A stretch of DNA of 64,000 bases, taken from NCBI RefSeq assembly GCF_000521505.1, contig NZ_CP003915.1, positions 1,116,001 through 1,180,000 on the forward strand, written 5' to 3'. Source of the DNA: Advenella mimigardefordensis DPN7 (GTDB lineage: Bacteria; Pseudomonadota; Gammaproteobacteria; Burkholderiales; Burkholderiaceae_B). Shown here piece by piece: positions 25,756-37,924 of the stretch (positions are counted from its first letter, which is position 1; every line of letters starts with the position of its first letter). A program made the translations under genes and the position numbers. The notes beneath the pieces are model-generated. The model saw nothing but the letters and a program-made list of their open reading frames with translations, had not been told where the DNA came from and made no database searches.

Positions 25756-26601
25756 ATGAAACAACATGCCGTCATACGTTGTCTTGCCATACTGGCCGCC
25801 GCCAGTTTTTTCTGTGGCAGTGCCGGCGCGCAGCAGGCGCAGCGCATCGTTTCCCTGGGTGGCACGGTGACGGAAATCATTTACGATCTGAACATGCAGG
25901 ACAAGCTGGTTGCAGACGATCAATCCAGCCTGTATCCCGAGGCAGCGACCAAACTGCCGCGCGTGGGCTATTATCGCGCTGTGCCGGCCGAAGGCATCCT
26001 GTCGCTCAAACCCGATCTGGTGCTGGCTTCTGAAAATGCCGGTCCGCCTGCTTCGCTGGAGAAAGTCCGGTCAGTTGGTGTAGATGTGATTACTGTTTCA
26101 GATAAGCCAACCCTAAACTCCCTATACGAACGGATCGATCAAATTGCGCAGGCCCTGGACGTACCGGAAAAAGGCAAGGCGCTGGCCGCCGATATTCAGG
26201 CTCGGGTGAAGCAGGCGCAGGACACGCCCAGCGAAAGTCTGCGTACGGTACTTATCCTGAATCGTACCGGAGCTAAATTGATGGCCGGAGGCGACACTAC
26301 GGCCAGTGCCATCATGGAAATGGCCGGGCTGGAAAATGTCCTGAAGTCTCAGCATGGGTACAAGCCGGTGTCTGCAGAGAGCCTGCTGGCGCTGAAGCCG
26401 GAAATGATCATTGTCACCAAAGGGTCGCTGCAGGCGGCGGGTGGCATTGATCAATTCAAGGCCGATCCCGCCATTGCGTTTACGCCTGCCGTCAAAAACA
26501 ATCGTATTGTCGTGATGGATGATTTGCTCGCACTGGGCATGGGCCCCCGGGTTGACCTGGCAATCTCGCAATTGAAGGCTGCTGCCGGCCATGCCAATTA
26601 A
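25756..26601 (+). CDS. hmuT: Haemin ABC transporter substrate-binding protein
   Basis: A periplasmic class III binding protein that takes haem from the receptor to the HmuUV permease. The 281-residue product has a signal peptide (MKQHAVIRCLAILAAASFFCGSAGA) and the typical start of the mature domain, QRIVSLGGTVTEIIYDLNMQDKLVADDQSS. Later landmarks are LPRVGYYRAVPAEGILSLKPDLVLASENAGP and KPEMIIVTKGSLQAAGG. The conserved haem-ligand Tyr region (GYYRA) is present. Its last 11 bases overlap hmuU. Confidence 0.93.
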   Translation: MKQHAVIRCLAILAAASFFCGSAGAQQAQRIVSLGGTVTEIIYDLNMQDKLVADDQSSLYPEAATKLPRVGYYRAVPAEGILSLKPDLVLASENAGPPASLEKVRSVGVDVITVSDKPTLNSLYERIDQIAQALDVPEKGKALAADIQARVKQAQDTPSESLRTVLILNRTGAKLMAGGDTTASAIMEMAGLENVLKSQHGYKPVSAESLLALKPEMIIVTKGSLQAAGGIDQFKADPAIAFTPAVKNNRIVVMDDLLALGMGPRVDLAISQLKAAAGHAN

Positions 26602-27601
26602 TGCTGCGCCGGGTCAGGGCAGGGTCAGGAAGTCCTTTACCATTTTGCTGCTCATATTGCTGGGCGCTATTATTTTGGGCAGCGTCAGCGGGGCGGTGGT
26701 CATTCCGGTCCAGCAATGGTGGCCGGTGCTCACGGGCGGGCAGGGTGACGAAACCCAGTTGCTGCGCCAGATCTTTCTGGATATCCGTCTGCCGCGGGTT
26801 GTCTTCGGTGTTGTCACCGGTGCGGCGCTGGCGCTATCGGGCGTGGTCATGCAGGCTTTATTTCGTAATCCGCTGGCCGAGCCCGGCCTGATCGGTGTCT
26901 CGGCAGGTGCCGCGTTGGGTGCGGTGGCAGCCATTGTGCTTACTGCTGCCGGGTTCTGGGTCATTTCCTTTGCGGCGTTCGCCGGTAGTCTGCTTAGCAC
27001 CTGGCTGGCCTATCTGGTTGGACGGCGTTATGCCGGCGTTGCCGGTTTGCTGCTGGCCGGTATTGCCATTAATGCGATTTCCGGCAGCCTGATCGGCTTG
27101 CTAACCTATATCGCGACCGACACCCAATTGCGTGATCTTACTTTCTGGGGCATGGGTAGCCTGGCGTCAGCCAACTGGCGTACGATCGGCTTGCTGGGCC
27201 CCTGGACGCTGCTTATCTGTCTGTTGTTGTGCCGCGAGTGGCGGGCACTGAATGCACTGCTGCTGGGTGAGCGCGAAGTCACCCATTTGGGATTTTCCAT
27301 GAAGCATCTGCGGCGGCGTCTGATCGTTGGCATCGCACTGCTTGTCGGGCCACTGGTGGCGGTGACGGGCAGCATCGGCTTTGTCGGATTGGTGGTGCCA
27401 CATTGTCTGCGCATGATCATGGGTGCGAATCATCGCCACTTGCTGCCGGCGTCCATGGCAGGCGGCGCCCTGGCCCTGGTGATGGCAGACTGGCTGGCGC
27501 GCATTGTGGTGATTCCGGCGGAACTGCCCATTGGCCTGGTAACCAGTCTTATCGGCGGTCCGTTCTTTCTCTGGTTGCTGGTAAAAAGGAATATGCGATG
27601 A
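26591..27601 (+). CDS. hmuU: Haemin ABC transporter permease
   Basis: A 336-residue FecCD/BtuC-family permease with about ten membrane helices that forms the haem channel. Family motifs are clear: LPRVVFGVVTGAALALSGVVMQALFRNPLAEPGLIGVSAGAALGA, LLLAGIAINAISGSLIGLL, FWGMGSLASANW, and GSIGFVGLVVPHCLRMIMGANHRHLLPASMAGGA (coupling-helix region). The gene overlaps hmuT by 11 bp and hmuV by 4 bp (ATGA), so the three transporter parts are translationally coupled. Confidence 0.95.
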   Translation: MPINAAPGQGRVRKSFTILLLILLGAIILGSVSGAVVIPVQQWWPVLTGGQGDETQLLRQIFLDIRLPRVVFGVVTGAALALSGVVMQALFRNPLAEPGLIGVSAGAALGAVAAIVLTAAGFWVISFAAFAGSLLSTWLAYLVGRRYAGVAGLLLAGIAINAISGSLIGLLTYIATDTQLRDLTFWGMGSLASANWRTIGLLGPWTLLICLLLCREWRALNALLLGEREVTHLGFSMKHLRRRLIVGIALLVGPLVAVTGSIGFVGLVVPHCLRMIMGANHRHLLPASMAGGALALVMADWLARIVVIPAELPIGLVTSLIGGPFFLWLLVKRNMR

Positions 27602-28413
27602 CCGTCATGGAGCAATGCATGCGCGGTATTGATATCTGCGCAACGCGCGGTCAGCGCCAGGTACTGCGGGATATTTCAATTGAGATCAGACGGGGCGAGG
27701 TGCTGGCGCTGCTTGGTGCCAATGGTGCCGGTAAATCCACGTTGCTGTCTATTCTGGCGCAGGAAAACCAGGACGTGCGTTCACACGATACGGGTACCAT
27801 TTATATCAATGGGAAGGATATTGCCACGCAGTCAACGCGGGCGCAGGCGCGTCAGCGGGCGGTGCTGCCCCAGGGGAGCGGCCTGACCTTTGATCTGGGC
27901 ATCCGGGAAATTATTCAGATGGGTCTGTATCCATTTCCGGAACTGGATCCAGGCGTGGCGAGTGCATTATTGCAGCACGCGGCGCAAACCGCAGGCGTGC
28001 CGGATCTGCTTGACCGCTCGTGGGTGACACTGTCCGGCGGTGAAAAACAGCGCGTACAATTTGCAAGGGTGCTGGCGCAATTGCTGGCCCGACGCCATGA
28101 TGGCCAGACACGGTACCTGTTGATGGATGAACCCACCTCGGCCCTGGACCCGAAGCATCAGCACGCTTTTTTCCGTATCGTGACAGATCTGGCGCACCGG
28201 GATGAGGTGGGCGTGATGGTGATTGTCCATGATATCAACCTGGCGGCGCAGTATTGTGATCGCATTGCGTTGCTGGCCGACGGTGAACTGGTCATTTGTG
28301 ATACGCCGGAACGGGTGCTCACCCGCGAGCACCTGTATGCCACTTATGGCATTTACAGCCAGACCCTGCCTCACCCCTTCAAGCAAGGCAAGGTACTGGT
28401 CGTCTGGGAGTAG
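27598..28413 (+). CDS. hmuV: Haemin ABC transporter ATP-binding protein
   Basis: The 271-residue ATPase that drives the HmuTUV importer. Visible: Walker A GANGAGKST, Q-loop LPQGSG, signature LSGGEKQRVQFARVL, Walker B YLLMDEPTSALD, and the switch His in IVHDINLAAQYCDRI. I start at ATG 27598, which overlaps the hmuU stop as ATGA and has AGGA upstream; a longer frame from 27403 is just hmuU read in another frame. This closes the operon; no terminator with a T-tract was found after it. Confidence 0.95.
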   Translation: MTVMEQCMRGIDICATRGQRQVLRDISIEIRRGEVLALLGANGAGKSTLLSILAQENQDVRSHDTGTIYINGKDIATQSTRAQARQRAVLPQGSGLTFDLGIREIIQMGLYPFPELDPGVASALLQHAAQTAGVPDLLDRSWVTLSGGEKQRVQFARVLAQLLARRHDGQTRYLLMDEPTSALDPKHQHAFFRIVTDLAHRDEVGVMVIVHDINLAAQYCDRIALLADGELVICDTPERVLTREHLYATYGIYSQTLPHPFKQGKVLVVWE

Positions 28414-31909
<3,496 letters not shown>

Positions 31910-31928
31910 TTGCATCTTCCATGGATAT

Positions 31929-31969
31929 GCCGGCCATTGCGCTCCCTTGCCGGGGGAGGGTTGGCCGGC
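31929..31969. repeat. Inverted repeat after acnA
   Basis: GCCGGCCA (31929-31936) pairs with TGGCCGGC (31962-31969), with an inner CTCCC/GGGAG pairing. No T-tract follows, so it is a poor rho-independent terminator but may form a stable 3' hairpin. Confidence 0.5.
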
Positions 31970-32060
31970 CACCCGCCACGCCGTGCCAGATGCGCTCACT
32001 GCTGGATTCCACCCGGTAGCTGTGATGTAATAGCGATCTGTTACAGAAGAGGCGGTGAGT

Positions 32061-32810
32061 ATGTCGGTGTTAAGCAATGGTTGGCGCGGAGTTCAGGCGG
32101 GTGTGCCGGTGCTGCTCGGTTATGTGCCGGTGGCCATGGCATACGGGATTGCTGCCAAGGGCGTGGGCTTGTCGTTCTGGGAAACCGTGCTCATTTCCGT
32201 ATTTGTCTATGCCGGTGCCTCGCAGTTTTTTATTCTGGCAGCGATTAAGCTGGGCACGCCGCTGCCTGGTATCGTTGCCATGGTTTCATTGCTCAACGCA
32301 CGTCATCTGCTTTATGGTCCGCTCATTGCCAAGTGGCTGCCGCAAGCCTTGGGCAGGCGCTTGCCGGCTGCCTTTTGGCTGACCGACGAGGTGTTCGCCA
32401 CTGCGTTTCATGCCATGGGGCAGCAGCCCGCTCAGACGCAGTTTGCCTGGTATATGGGCCTGGGTCTGACTGCATGGCTGTCCTGGATTGGCGGAACCAT
32501 TATCGGGCTGGTGGCCGGATCGGGCCTGACTGCCGAATTTCCGCAGGTCGACCAGATTTTGCGTTTCGCCCTGGTTGCCCTGTTTTTTTCGCTGGCACTG
32601 CTCAGCGTAAAGCGCCCCATGCTGCGCGCGCTGTTGATCGCCTCTGTGGTTACGCTGGTATGTCTGATCTATGTGGGGGCAACGCCAGCCATCCTGGCTG
32701 GCACGATCACAGCCTGGCTGTGTTTTGCACCCGTGGATCAGGCCGCAACCGCCATTGATAGCGAAGTACAAGGTCAACACAGTGAGGGAGCGGATCATGG
32801 GACAAACTGA
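32061..32810 (+). CDS. azlC: AzlC family branched-chain amino acid exporter, large subunit (copy 1)
   Basis: A 249-residue membrane protein of the AzlC family, which with the small AzlD subunit exports branched-chain amino acids or analogues. The family core AYGIAAKGVGLSFWETVLISVFVYAGASQFFILAAIKLG and LNARHLLYGPLIAKWLP are present, with about seven membrane segments. ATG 32061 is preferred over GTG 32055 because AGAGG lies 8 nt upstream. It overlaps azlD by 14 bp. Another azlCD pair occurs at 56.7 kb. Confidence 0.9.
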   Translation: MSVLSNGWRGVQAGVPVLLGYVPVAMAYGIAAKGVGLSFWETVLISVFVYAGASQFFILAAIKLGTPLPGIVAMVSLLNARHLLYGPLIAKWLPQALGRRLPAAFWLTDEVFATAFHAMGQQPAQTQFAWYMGLGLTAWLSWIGGTIIGLVAGSGLTAEFPQVDQILRFALVALFFSLALLSVKRPMLRALLIASVVTLVCLIYVGATPAILAGTITAWLCFAPVDQAATAIDSEVQGQHSEGADHGTN

Positions 32811-33132
32811 ATTCTGGCTGGCGATTGCCGTGATGGCTGTGGTTACCTGGCTCACGCGTGCCTTGCCGTTTGTGCTGATGCGCAAGTCGGGACTTTTCGG
32901 TCGCCTGACCTCGGGCCGGTTTGTGATTCTGGGGCCGGCGCTACTGGTGTCCATGACGGTTGTGGTGGTGTATTCTGATTTACAGCACGCGACCAGCATC
33001 TTCACTGTGCTTACTTATTTTTGTGGTCTGCTGGCGGCAGGTGTGTGTGCCAGGCTTACCCGCAATGCAGGTTACTCAGTACTGACCGGTATGGCAGCTT
33101 ATGGGATAGCGCTGCTGTTGCTACCGGCATAA
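32797..33132 (+). CDS. azlD: AzlD family exporter, small subunit (copy 1)
   Basis: A 111-residue protein with four membrane segments, matching the AzlD family (WLAIAVMAVVTWLTRALPF, GPALLVSMTVVVVY, GYSVLTGMAAYGIALLLLP). GGGAG lies 8 nt before ATG 32797, which is inside the end of azlC, so it is translationally coupled. It forms the exporter with AzlC; substrate is inferred from the family only. Confidence 0.9.
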   Translation: MGQTEFWLAIAVMAVVTWLTRALPFVLMRKSGLFGRLTSGRFVILGPALLVSMTVVVVYSDLQHATSIFTVLTYFCGLLAAGVCARLTRNAGYSVLTGMAAYGIALLLLPA

Positions 33133-33188
33133 ATCTGCCGGCGGCGTATTGTGGCTTGGTGCCTGATGCCAAGGCCCGGGTCACAAGG

Positions 33189-33989
33189 TTACAGCAGGAA
33201 GGGCCGGCCGGTCACCTGGGTGGAGGGAACGGCCATGTCCTGTCTGGCCATAATGCCCGCTTCAAAACCCATACGCCCCGCCTGTATCGCCAGTTTGAAT
33301 GCTTCAGCCATTCTTACCGGATCATGGGCCTGAGATACGGCCGAATTGAGCAGGACAGCATCGTAACCCATTTGCATGGCCTGCACTGCGTCCATGGGTG
33401 AGCCGATACCTGCGTCAACAATAAGTGGAACATCGGGCAGGCGCGCGCGCAGGATGCGTAGCGCTTGCGGATTGCTCAGCCCCTGTCCTGAACCGATAGG
33501 CGCTCCCCAGGGCATCAGCAGCCGGCAACCCACATCCAGCAGGCGACGGCAGGTTACCAGATCGTCGGTGCAATAGGGAAACACTTCAAAACCATCTTTA
33601 ACCAGTTCCTCGGCTGCACGAATCAACTCTATCGGATCCGGCTGCAGCGTATAGTCGTCACCGATCACTTCCAGTTTGATCCAGTGTGTACCAAAAATTT
33701 CCCGCGCCATCTGCGCCAGCGTAATCGCTTCACGGCCCGTTTTGCAACCCGCGGTATTGGGTAGCAAATGCAGGCCGGAGTCTTTGAGTAGCTGAAAAAA
33801 GGAATTGTCCAGTGCTGCACCGGCGCCGCCGGAGGCCGAAGGCGTCAGCTGCCGTTTGAGCCCGACGGTAACGACCGCCGCACCCGATGCAGTGATTGCG
33901 TCCTGCAATACTTTAGGCGACGGGTAGCCCGCCGTGCCAAGAAAGAAACGACTCTCCAGCAAGGTGTCTGCAATAGCAAATGGTTTCAT
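33189..33989 (-). CDS. thiG: Thiazole synthase
   Basis: ThiG makes the thiazole phosphate moiety of thiamine from DXP, ThiS-thiocarboxylate and dehydroglycine/iminoglycine. The 266-residue product has the family landmarks: [83 protein letters not shown] and [33 protein letters not shown]. The Schiff-base Lys is in WIKLEVIGD. It is the last gene of thiO-thiS-thiG, 18 bp after thiS. Confidence 0.96.
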   Translation of the reverse strand: MKPFAIADTLLESRFFLGTAGYPSPKVLQDAITASGAAVVTVGLKRQLTPSASGGAGAALDNSFFQLLKDSGLHLLPNTAGCKTGREAITLAQMAREIFGTHWIKLEVIGDDYTLQPDPIELIRAAEELVKDGFEVFPYCTDDLVTCRRLLDVGCRLLMPWGAPIGSGQGLSNPQALRILRARLPDVPLIVDAGIGSPMDAVQAMQMGYDAVLLNSAVSQAHDPVRMAEAFKLAIQAGRMGFEAGIMARQDMAVPSTQVTGRPFLL

Positions 33990-34007
33990 GGTCGCGATGC
34001 GGGCGGC

Positions 34008-34235
34008 TTAGCCGCCAGTGATAGGGCTGAAAGTAAAAATCTGGTCGCCGTCGGACAGTACAGTGTCGTTGCGTTTGAGGCGGGGAATAAAGACCTCATT
34101 GACCGCAGTGGCAATGGCAGTGGGATCATCTGCCTGGCCGGCGGCACTTTGTATCTGCGCAATCAGCTCGGCCAGCGTGGTGCCGCTGGCGATCTCGTGT
34201 GTGGTGCCGTTAACGGAAATGTGAATCGTACTCAT
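34008..34235 (-). CDS. thiS: Sulphur carrier protein ThiS
   Basis: A 75-residue ubiquitin-like protein ending in the required Gly-Gly (FTFSPITGG), where the thiocarboxylate is formed. It is slightly longer than E. coli ThiS (66) because of a short Ala/Asp-rich insert (QSAAGQADDPTAIAT). It overlaps thiO by 4 bp (ATGA) and precedes thiG. The adenylylating partner ThiF is not in the window. Confidence 0.93.
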   Translation of the reverse strand: MSTIHISVNGTTHEIASGTTLAELIAQIQSAAGQADDPTAIATAVNEVFIPRLKRNDTVLSDGDQIFTFSPITGG

Positions 34236-35305
34236 GCCGCCTGAATCAGACTGAAATCGGGTTCAAATATAGATTGTAGGGCCTTTTCCACTACGGCGGG
34301 CGCAATCAGCCAGCCATGACGGAACAATCCGTTGATCCGTGTCAGGCCCTGTTCGTTTTCAATACGGGGCAAATTGTCCAGCAGGGCAGGTCGCAAATTG
34401 ACCTCGCTGTGGATCAGCCGCGCTTCGGCCAGCTCAGGCAGCACGCTGTGGGCAGCCGTCAGCAATTCGACTGTGCTGCGCAGCGATACCGGTGAGCGAT
34501 CTTCGCTTTCAATTTCGCTGGCACCCACAACGACGGTATCGGGCGCACGCGGTACGATATACACCCGGTAGCGCGGATGCAGCAAGCGCACGGGCCGTGC
34601 CAGGGTCAGGTCGCCGGCCTGCAGCCAGAAAATTTCACCGCGTACGCCGCGCACATTGCGGCAGTTCAGTTGATGACTGTTGGCGTGAGGGCGCTCGCGG
34701 GCGCCTGTGCCGCGCACATCGAAAACCCAGTCGAACGTATGGACGCTCTGCGATGTCTGCAATTGTCCGGGTTTGAGGCTGATCACCGGACAGCCCCAGT
34801 GCCAGGTGGTGTTTTCGGCCGATTCGGCCAGCGCCTGCATGGCCTGAACGGTATGGATTTGCCCTTCGCCCTCCAGCATCCAGGCGTGGCTGGGGCCCTG
34901 GATTGAGGGCTCCAGCGCCTGCAATTGCGCGCGGCTGAGCATTTGCGGACGTGCGTGCTGTGGTGCTTTGGCGTCCAGCAAAGAGGTCAGGCGCGCTGCG
35001 GCCCCTTCATCGCCGCGATGCGCCACCAACAGGCTGCCCCGCACATGAAACTGCACCGGCAGGCTGAGGGTGGGCACCAGGGCCGACCATAGCTCGATGG
35101 AGCGTACGCCCATATCGAATACTTCGACATCGCCGCTTTCGAGTTCGGCAATGGGGCTGAGCATGCCTGCGGCAGTCCAGCCGGCAGCACCGCGTGCCTG
35201 TACGGAAGTAGCGGGATCAAATACGGAAACCTGGTGTCCCTGACGGGAGAGTACCAAGGCAAGAATGCGCCCCAACAGCCCGGCGCCGGCTATGCCTATA
35301 TTCAT
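34232..35305 (-). CDS. thiO: Glycine oxidase ThiO
   Basis: A 357-residue FAD-dependent amine oxidase of the DAO family. ThiO oxidises glycine to iminoglycine for the thiazole ring. The dinucleotide-binding motif GIAGAGLLGRILALVLSRQGHQVSVFDP sits at the very N-terminus if ATG 35305 is used; upstream extension is not conserved. Other landmarks: AGWTAAGMLSPIAELESGD, GEIFWLQAGDLTLARPVR, VYIVPRAPDTVVVGASE, and NGLFRHGWLIAPAVVE. It is coupled to thiS. No TPP riboswitch is visible upstream. Confidence 0.88.
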   Translation of the reverse strand: MNIGIAGAGLLGRILALVLSRQGHQVSVFDPATSVQARGAAGWTAAGMLSPIAELESGDVEVFDMGVRSIELWSALVPTLSLPVQFHVRGSLLVAHRGDEGAAARLTSLLDAKAPQHARPQMLSRAQLQALEPSIQGPSHAWMLEGEGQIHTVQAMQALAESAENTTWHWGCPVISLKPGQLQTSQSVHTFDWVFDVRGTGARERPHANSHQLNCRNVRGVRGEIFWLQAGDLTLARPVRLLHPRYRVYIVPRAPDTVVVGASEIESEDRSPVSLRSTVELLTAAHSVLPELAEARLIHSEVNLRPALLDNLPRIENEQGLTRINGLFRHGWLIAPAVVEKALQSIFEPDFSLIQAA

Positions 35306-35485
35306 GGTGTGATTCGCTTGCGGACCTGTGGATCCTGTGATGTTCGATTTGTTGCAACAGTATATCGCTGTCCTTGCCTGGTGCAAGGGTAATCGTGATC
35401 TGGCACAGCAATTGCACGACATCTGGACCCATGCGGCTGCCGCGATCCGGATCGCGCAGACGAACTCCCTGGCGGTTTTCCGTGC

Positions 35486-35923
35486 TTATCTGCCCAGCTT
35501 TTGCTGGAGCTGCGGGCCATATTGCAGGGCCACGGTGGTCAGGTCATTTACAATGGTGGTGGCGCAGCTGCCGCTGGATTCGGACAGGCAGATACGGATG
35601 TGCTGCTGGATATTCAGCCAGGGGTTGATGGGCGAGGCGGCATTCACGATATCCACGTTTTCCGCAATGGCTGTGAAGCGCCCCTCACGCGTCGGGTCTG
35701 CGCTTTGCAGGTTCAGGCGGGCAACCGCCTGGTTCATATCGTTCACCAGCGTCAGTGTGGGTGAGTTGGCAATCTGGTTGCGGACCTGTGCAGTGATATA
35801 GGTGCCTATCGGGTCATTGGGCGTATTGCCAAAAACATAGACCGGGATTTTTGCCAGTGCCGATTGCGCGGCAACGGCAAGCACGCAACCAATGGCGCCT
35901 GTGAGCACATGTGTGATTTTCAT
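35486..35923 (-). CDS. Hypothetical exported protein
   Basis: A 145-residue protein I do not recognise. It has a clear signal peptide (MKITHVLTGAIGCVLAVAAQSALA) and a mature domain of about 120 residues with alternating polar/apolar patterns (YITAQVRNQIANSPTLTLVNDMNQAVARLNLQ). Two Cys residues near 111 and 119 could form a disulphide in the periplasm. It lies 180 bp upstream of thiO in the same direction; that spacing suggests its own unit. A codon pattern like its neighbours and a good start argue it is a real gene. Confidence 0.7.
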   Translation of the reverse strand: MKITHVLTGAIGCVLAVAAQSALAKIPVYVFGNTPNDPIGTYITAQVRNQIANSPTLTLVNDMNQAVARLNLQSADPTREGRFTAIAENVDIVNAASPINPWLNIQQHIRICLSESSGSCATTIVNDLTTVALQYGPQLQQKLGR

Positions 35924-36052
35924 ATCAACCTCTCCGTAACGGTATAAGGATTATAATAGCTTTATATCCCTGCCGGACGGTCGATTCCGGATCGCAGCGG
36001 CTTAAACCCTTGTCAGTTAATTACCGGCTTTTATTTTTGCATCTCATCTCCA

Positions 36053-37882
36053 GTGTCTGATTCCACCTCCCCGCTGTCTGTTCTGAAACGTGTATTTGGT
36101 TACGATTCCTTTCGTGGCGAGCAGCAGGCCATTGTCGAACATCTGATCGCCGGTCATGATGCCCTGGTGCTGATGCCTACCGGCGCCGGTAAATCGCTGT
36201 GCTATCAGGTACCGGCGCTGATTCGGCCGGGTACGGCAGTCGTGGTGTCTCCGCTTATTGCGCTGATGCAGGATCAGGTTGATGCCCTGCGCGAACTGGG
36301 TGTCCGCGCCGCCTTTCTCAATTCCAGCCAGGAATGGGAGGCCATTCGCGAGGTGGAGAACGCGTTTGCACGCGGTGAGCTGGATTTTCTCTATGTGGCT
36401 CCCGAGCGCCTGCTGACCGATCGCTGCATGCGCCTGCTGGAGCGGGGCCGCATTGCCCTGTTTGCGATTGATGAAGCCCATTGCGTTTCGCAATGGGGTC
36501 ACGATTTCCGCCCCGAATACCTGGGCCTGTCCCGCTTGCATGAGCAGTGGCCGGATGTACCGCGCATTGCGCTCACGGCCACTGCAACACCGCAGACCCG
36601 CGATGAGATTGCGCAACGGCTGGGCCTGACCCAGGCAAGACATTTCGTGGCCGGGTTTGATCGCCCCAACATCCGCTATACCATCGTTGAAAAAAATGAT
36701 GTGCGGCGTCAGTTACTGGGCTTTATTCGCGAAGAACATGCGGGCGACTCGGGTATCGTGTATTGCCTGTCGCGCAATAAAACCGAAGACACGGCGGAGT
36801 TTCTCTGCAGGGAAGGCATTGACGCCATGGCCTATCACGCCGGCCTGCCGGCAGAGTTGCGGGCGCAGCGACAGGCGCGCTTCCTGCGCGATGATGGGGT
36901 GGTCATGGTGGCCACGATTGCATTTGGCATGGGCATTAACAAGCCCGATGTGCGTTTTGTGGCGCATATCGATTTGCCCAAGTCGGTTGAAGGCTACTAC
37001 CAGGAAACCGGCAGAGCGGGGCGCGATGGCTTGCCGGCCACGGCCTGGATGGCCTACGGGCTGCAGGACGTGGTGCAGCAGCGTAAGATGATAGACGACT
37101 CCACGGGCGATGAATTTTTCAAGCGCCGTTCGGGGGCGCAGCTGGATGCCATGCTGGCCCTGTGCGAAACCGTGCAGTGCCGGCGCACCCTTTTGCTGGC
37201 CTATTTCGGACAACAGTCGCAGGCCTGCGGCAATTGTGATGTTTGTCTGACACCGCCGCAAACCTGGGATGGCACCGTGGCAGCACAGAAAATCCTGTCT
37301 GCTATTTATCGGCTGCATCGTGAGCGCGACCAGCGTTACGGCGCAGGGCACCTGATTGATATCCTGCGTGGTAAACGTACAGAAAAGGTAGCTCAGCATT
37401 CGCATGACACCCTGTCTGTTTTTGGTGTTGGTCAGGATGTGTCCGAGCAGGGCTGGCGCAGTGTGTTGCGCCAATTGATGGCGGCCAATATTGTGACGGT
37501 TGATGGCGATGGTTACGGCACACTGGCACTGACCGAGAAAAGCCGCGGCGTGCTAAAGGGTGAACAGGTGTTGATGATGCGCAAGGAATCTGCCCGCGCT
37601 GCCGCAAGATCACGCAATATCATGCCTCGTGGCAAGCGTGAAGTTCGCGTGCTGTCAGCGGCGGCGCAAGCGCGTTTTGAAAGCCTGCGACAATGGCGGC
37701 GTGACATCGCCAAAGAACATGGCGTGCCGGCTTACGTTATTTTCAAGGATGACACGCTGGCGCAAATTGCCGAGCAGGAGCCCAGCACCCTGGACGATCT
37801 TGCCGCCGTCAACGGTGTCGGGCAGCATAAGCTGGATACCTATGGCGAAGCAATTCTGAACTTTCTGGATGAACTCGAATAA
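36053..37882 (+). CDS. recQ: ATP-dependent DNA helicase RecQ
   Basis: RecQ is a 3'-5' DNA helicase for recombination and fork repair. The 609-residue product starts at GTG 36053. All parts are present: motif 0 FGYDSFRGEQQAIVEHLI, Walker A MPTGAGKSLCYQ, DEAH box AIDEAHCVSQWGHDFRPEY, motif III ALTATATPQTR, motif VI YYQETGRAGRDG, the RQC zinc Cys (CETVQCRRTLLLAYFGQ...CGNCDVC), winged helix, and a C-terminal HRDC domain (about 530-609). Complete and apparently functional. Confidence 0.97.
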   Translation: MSDSTSPLSVLKRVFGYDSFRGEQQAIVEHLIAGHDALVLMPTGAGKSLCYQVPALIRPGTAVVVSPLIALMQDQVDALRELGVRAAFLNSSQEWEAIREVENAFARGELDFLYVAPERLLTDRCMRLLERGRIALFAIDEAHCVSQWGHDFRPEYLGLSRLHEQWPDVPRIALTATATPQTRDEIAQRLGLTQARHFVAGFDRPNIRYTIVEKNDVRRQLLGFIREEHAGDSGIVYCLSRNKTEDTAEFLCREGIDAMAYHAGLPAELRAQRQARFLRDDGVVMVATIAFGMGINKPDVRFVAHIDLPKSVEGYYQETGRAGRDGLPATAWMAYGLQDVVQQRKMIDDSTGDEFFKRRSGAQLDAMLALCETVQCRRTLLLAYFGQQSQACGNCDVCLTPPQTWDGTVAAQKILSAIYRLHRERDQRYGAGHLIDILRGKRTEKVAQHSHDTLSVFGVGQDVSEQGWRSVLRQLMAANIVTVDGDGYGTLALTEKSRGVLKGEQVLMMRKESARAAARSRNIMPRGKREVRVLSAAAQARFESLRQWRRDIAKEHGVPAYVIFKDDTLAQIAEQEPSTLDDLAAVNGVGQHKLDTYGEAILNFLDELE

Positions 37883-37924
37883 AATCGTTTTTTCACAAAA
37901 CAGCCGATAAAACAGCCAATACAT

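Noticed and set aside
27403..27597. Upstream extension of hmuV
   Set aside because: These codons are hmuU read in another frame; ATG 27598 with the ATGA overlap and AGGA site is clearly the start.
35306..35500. TPP riboswitch ahead of thiO
   Set aside because: The conserved core segments are not present on the minus strand.
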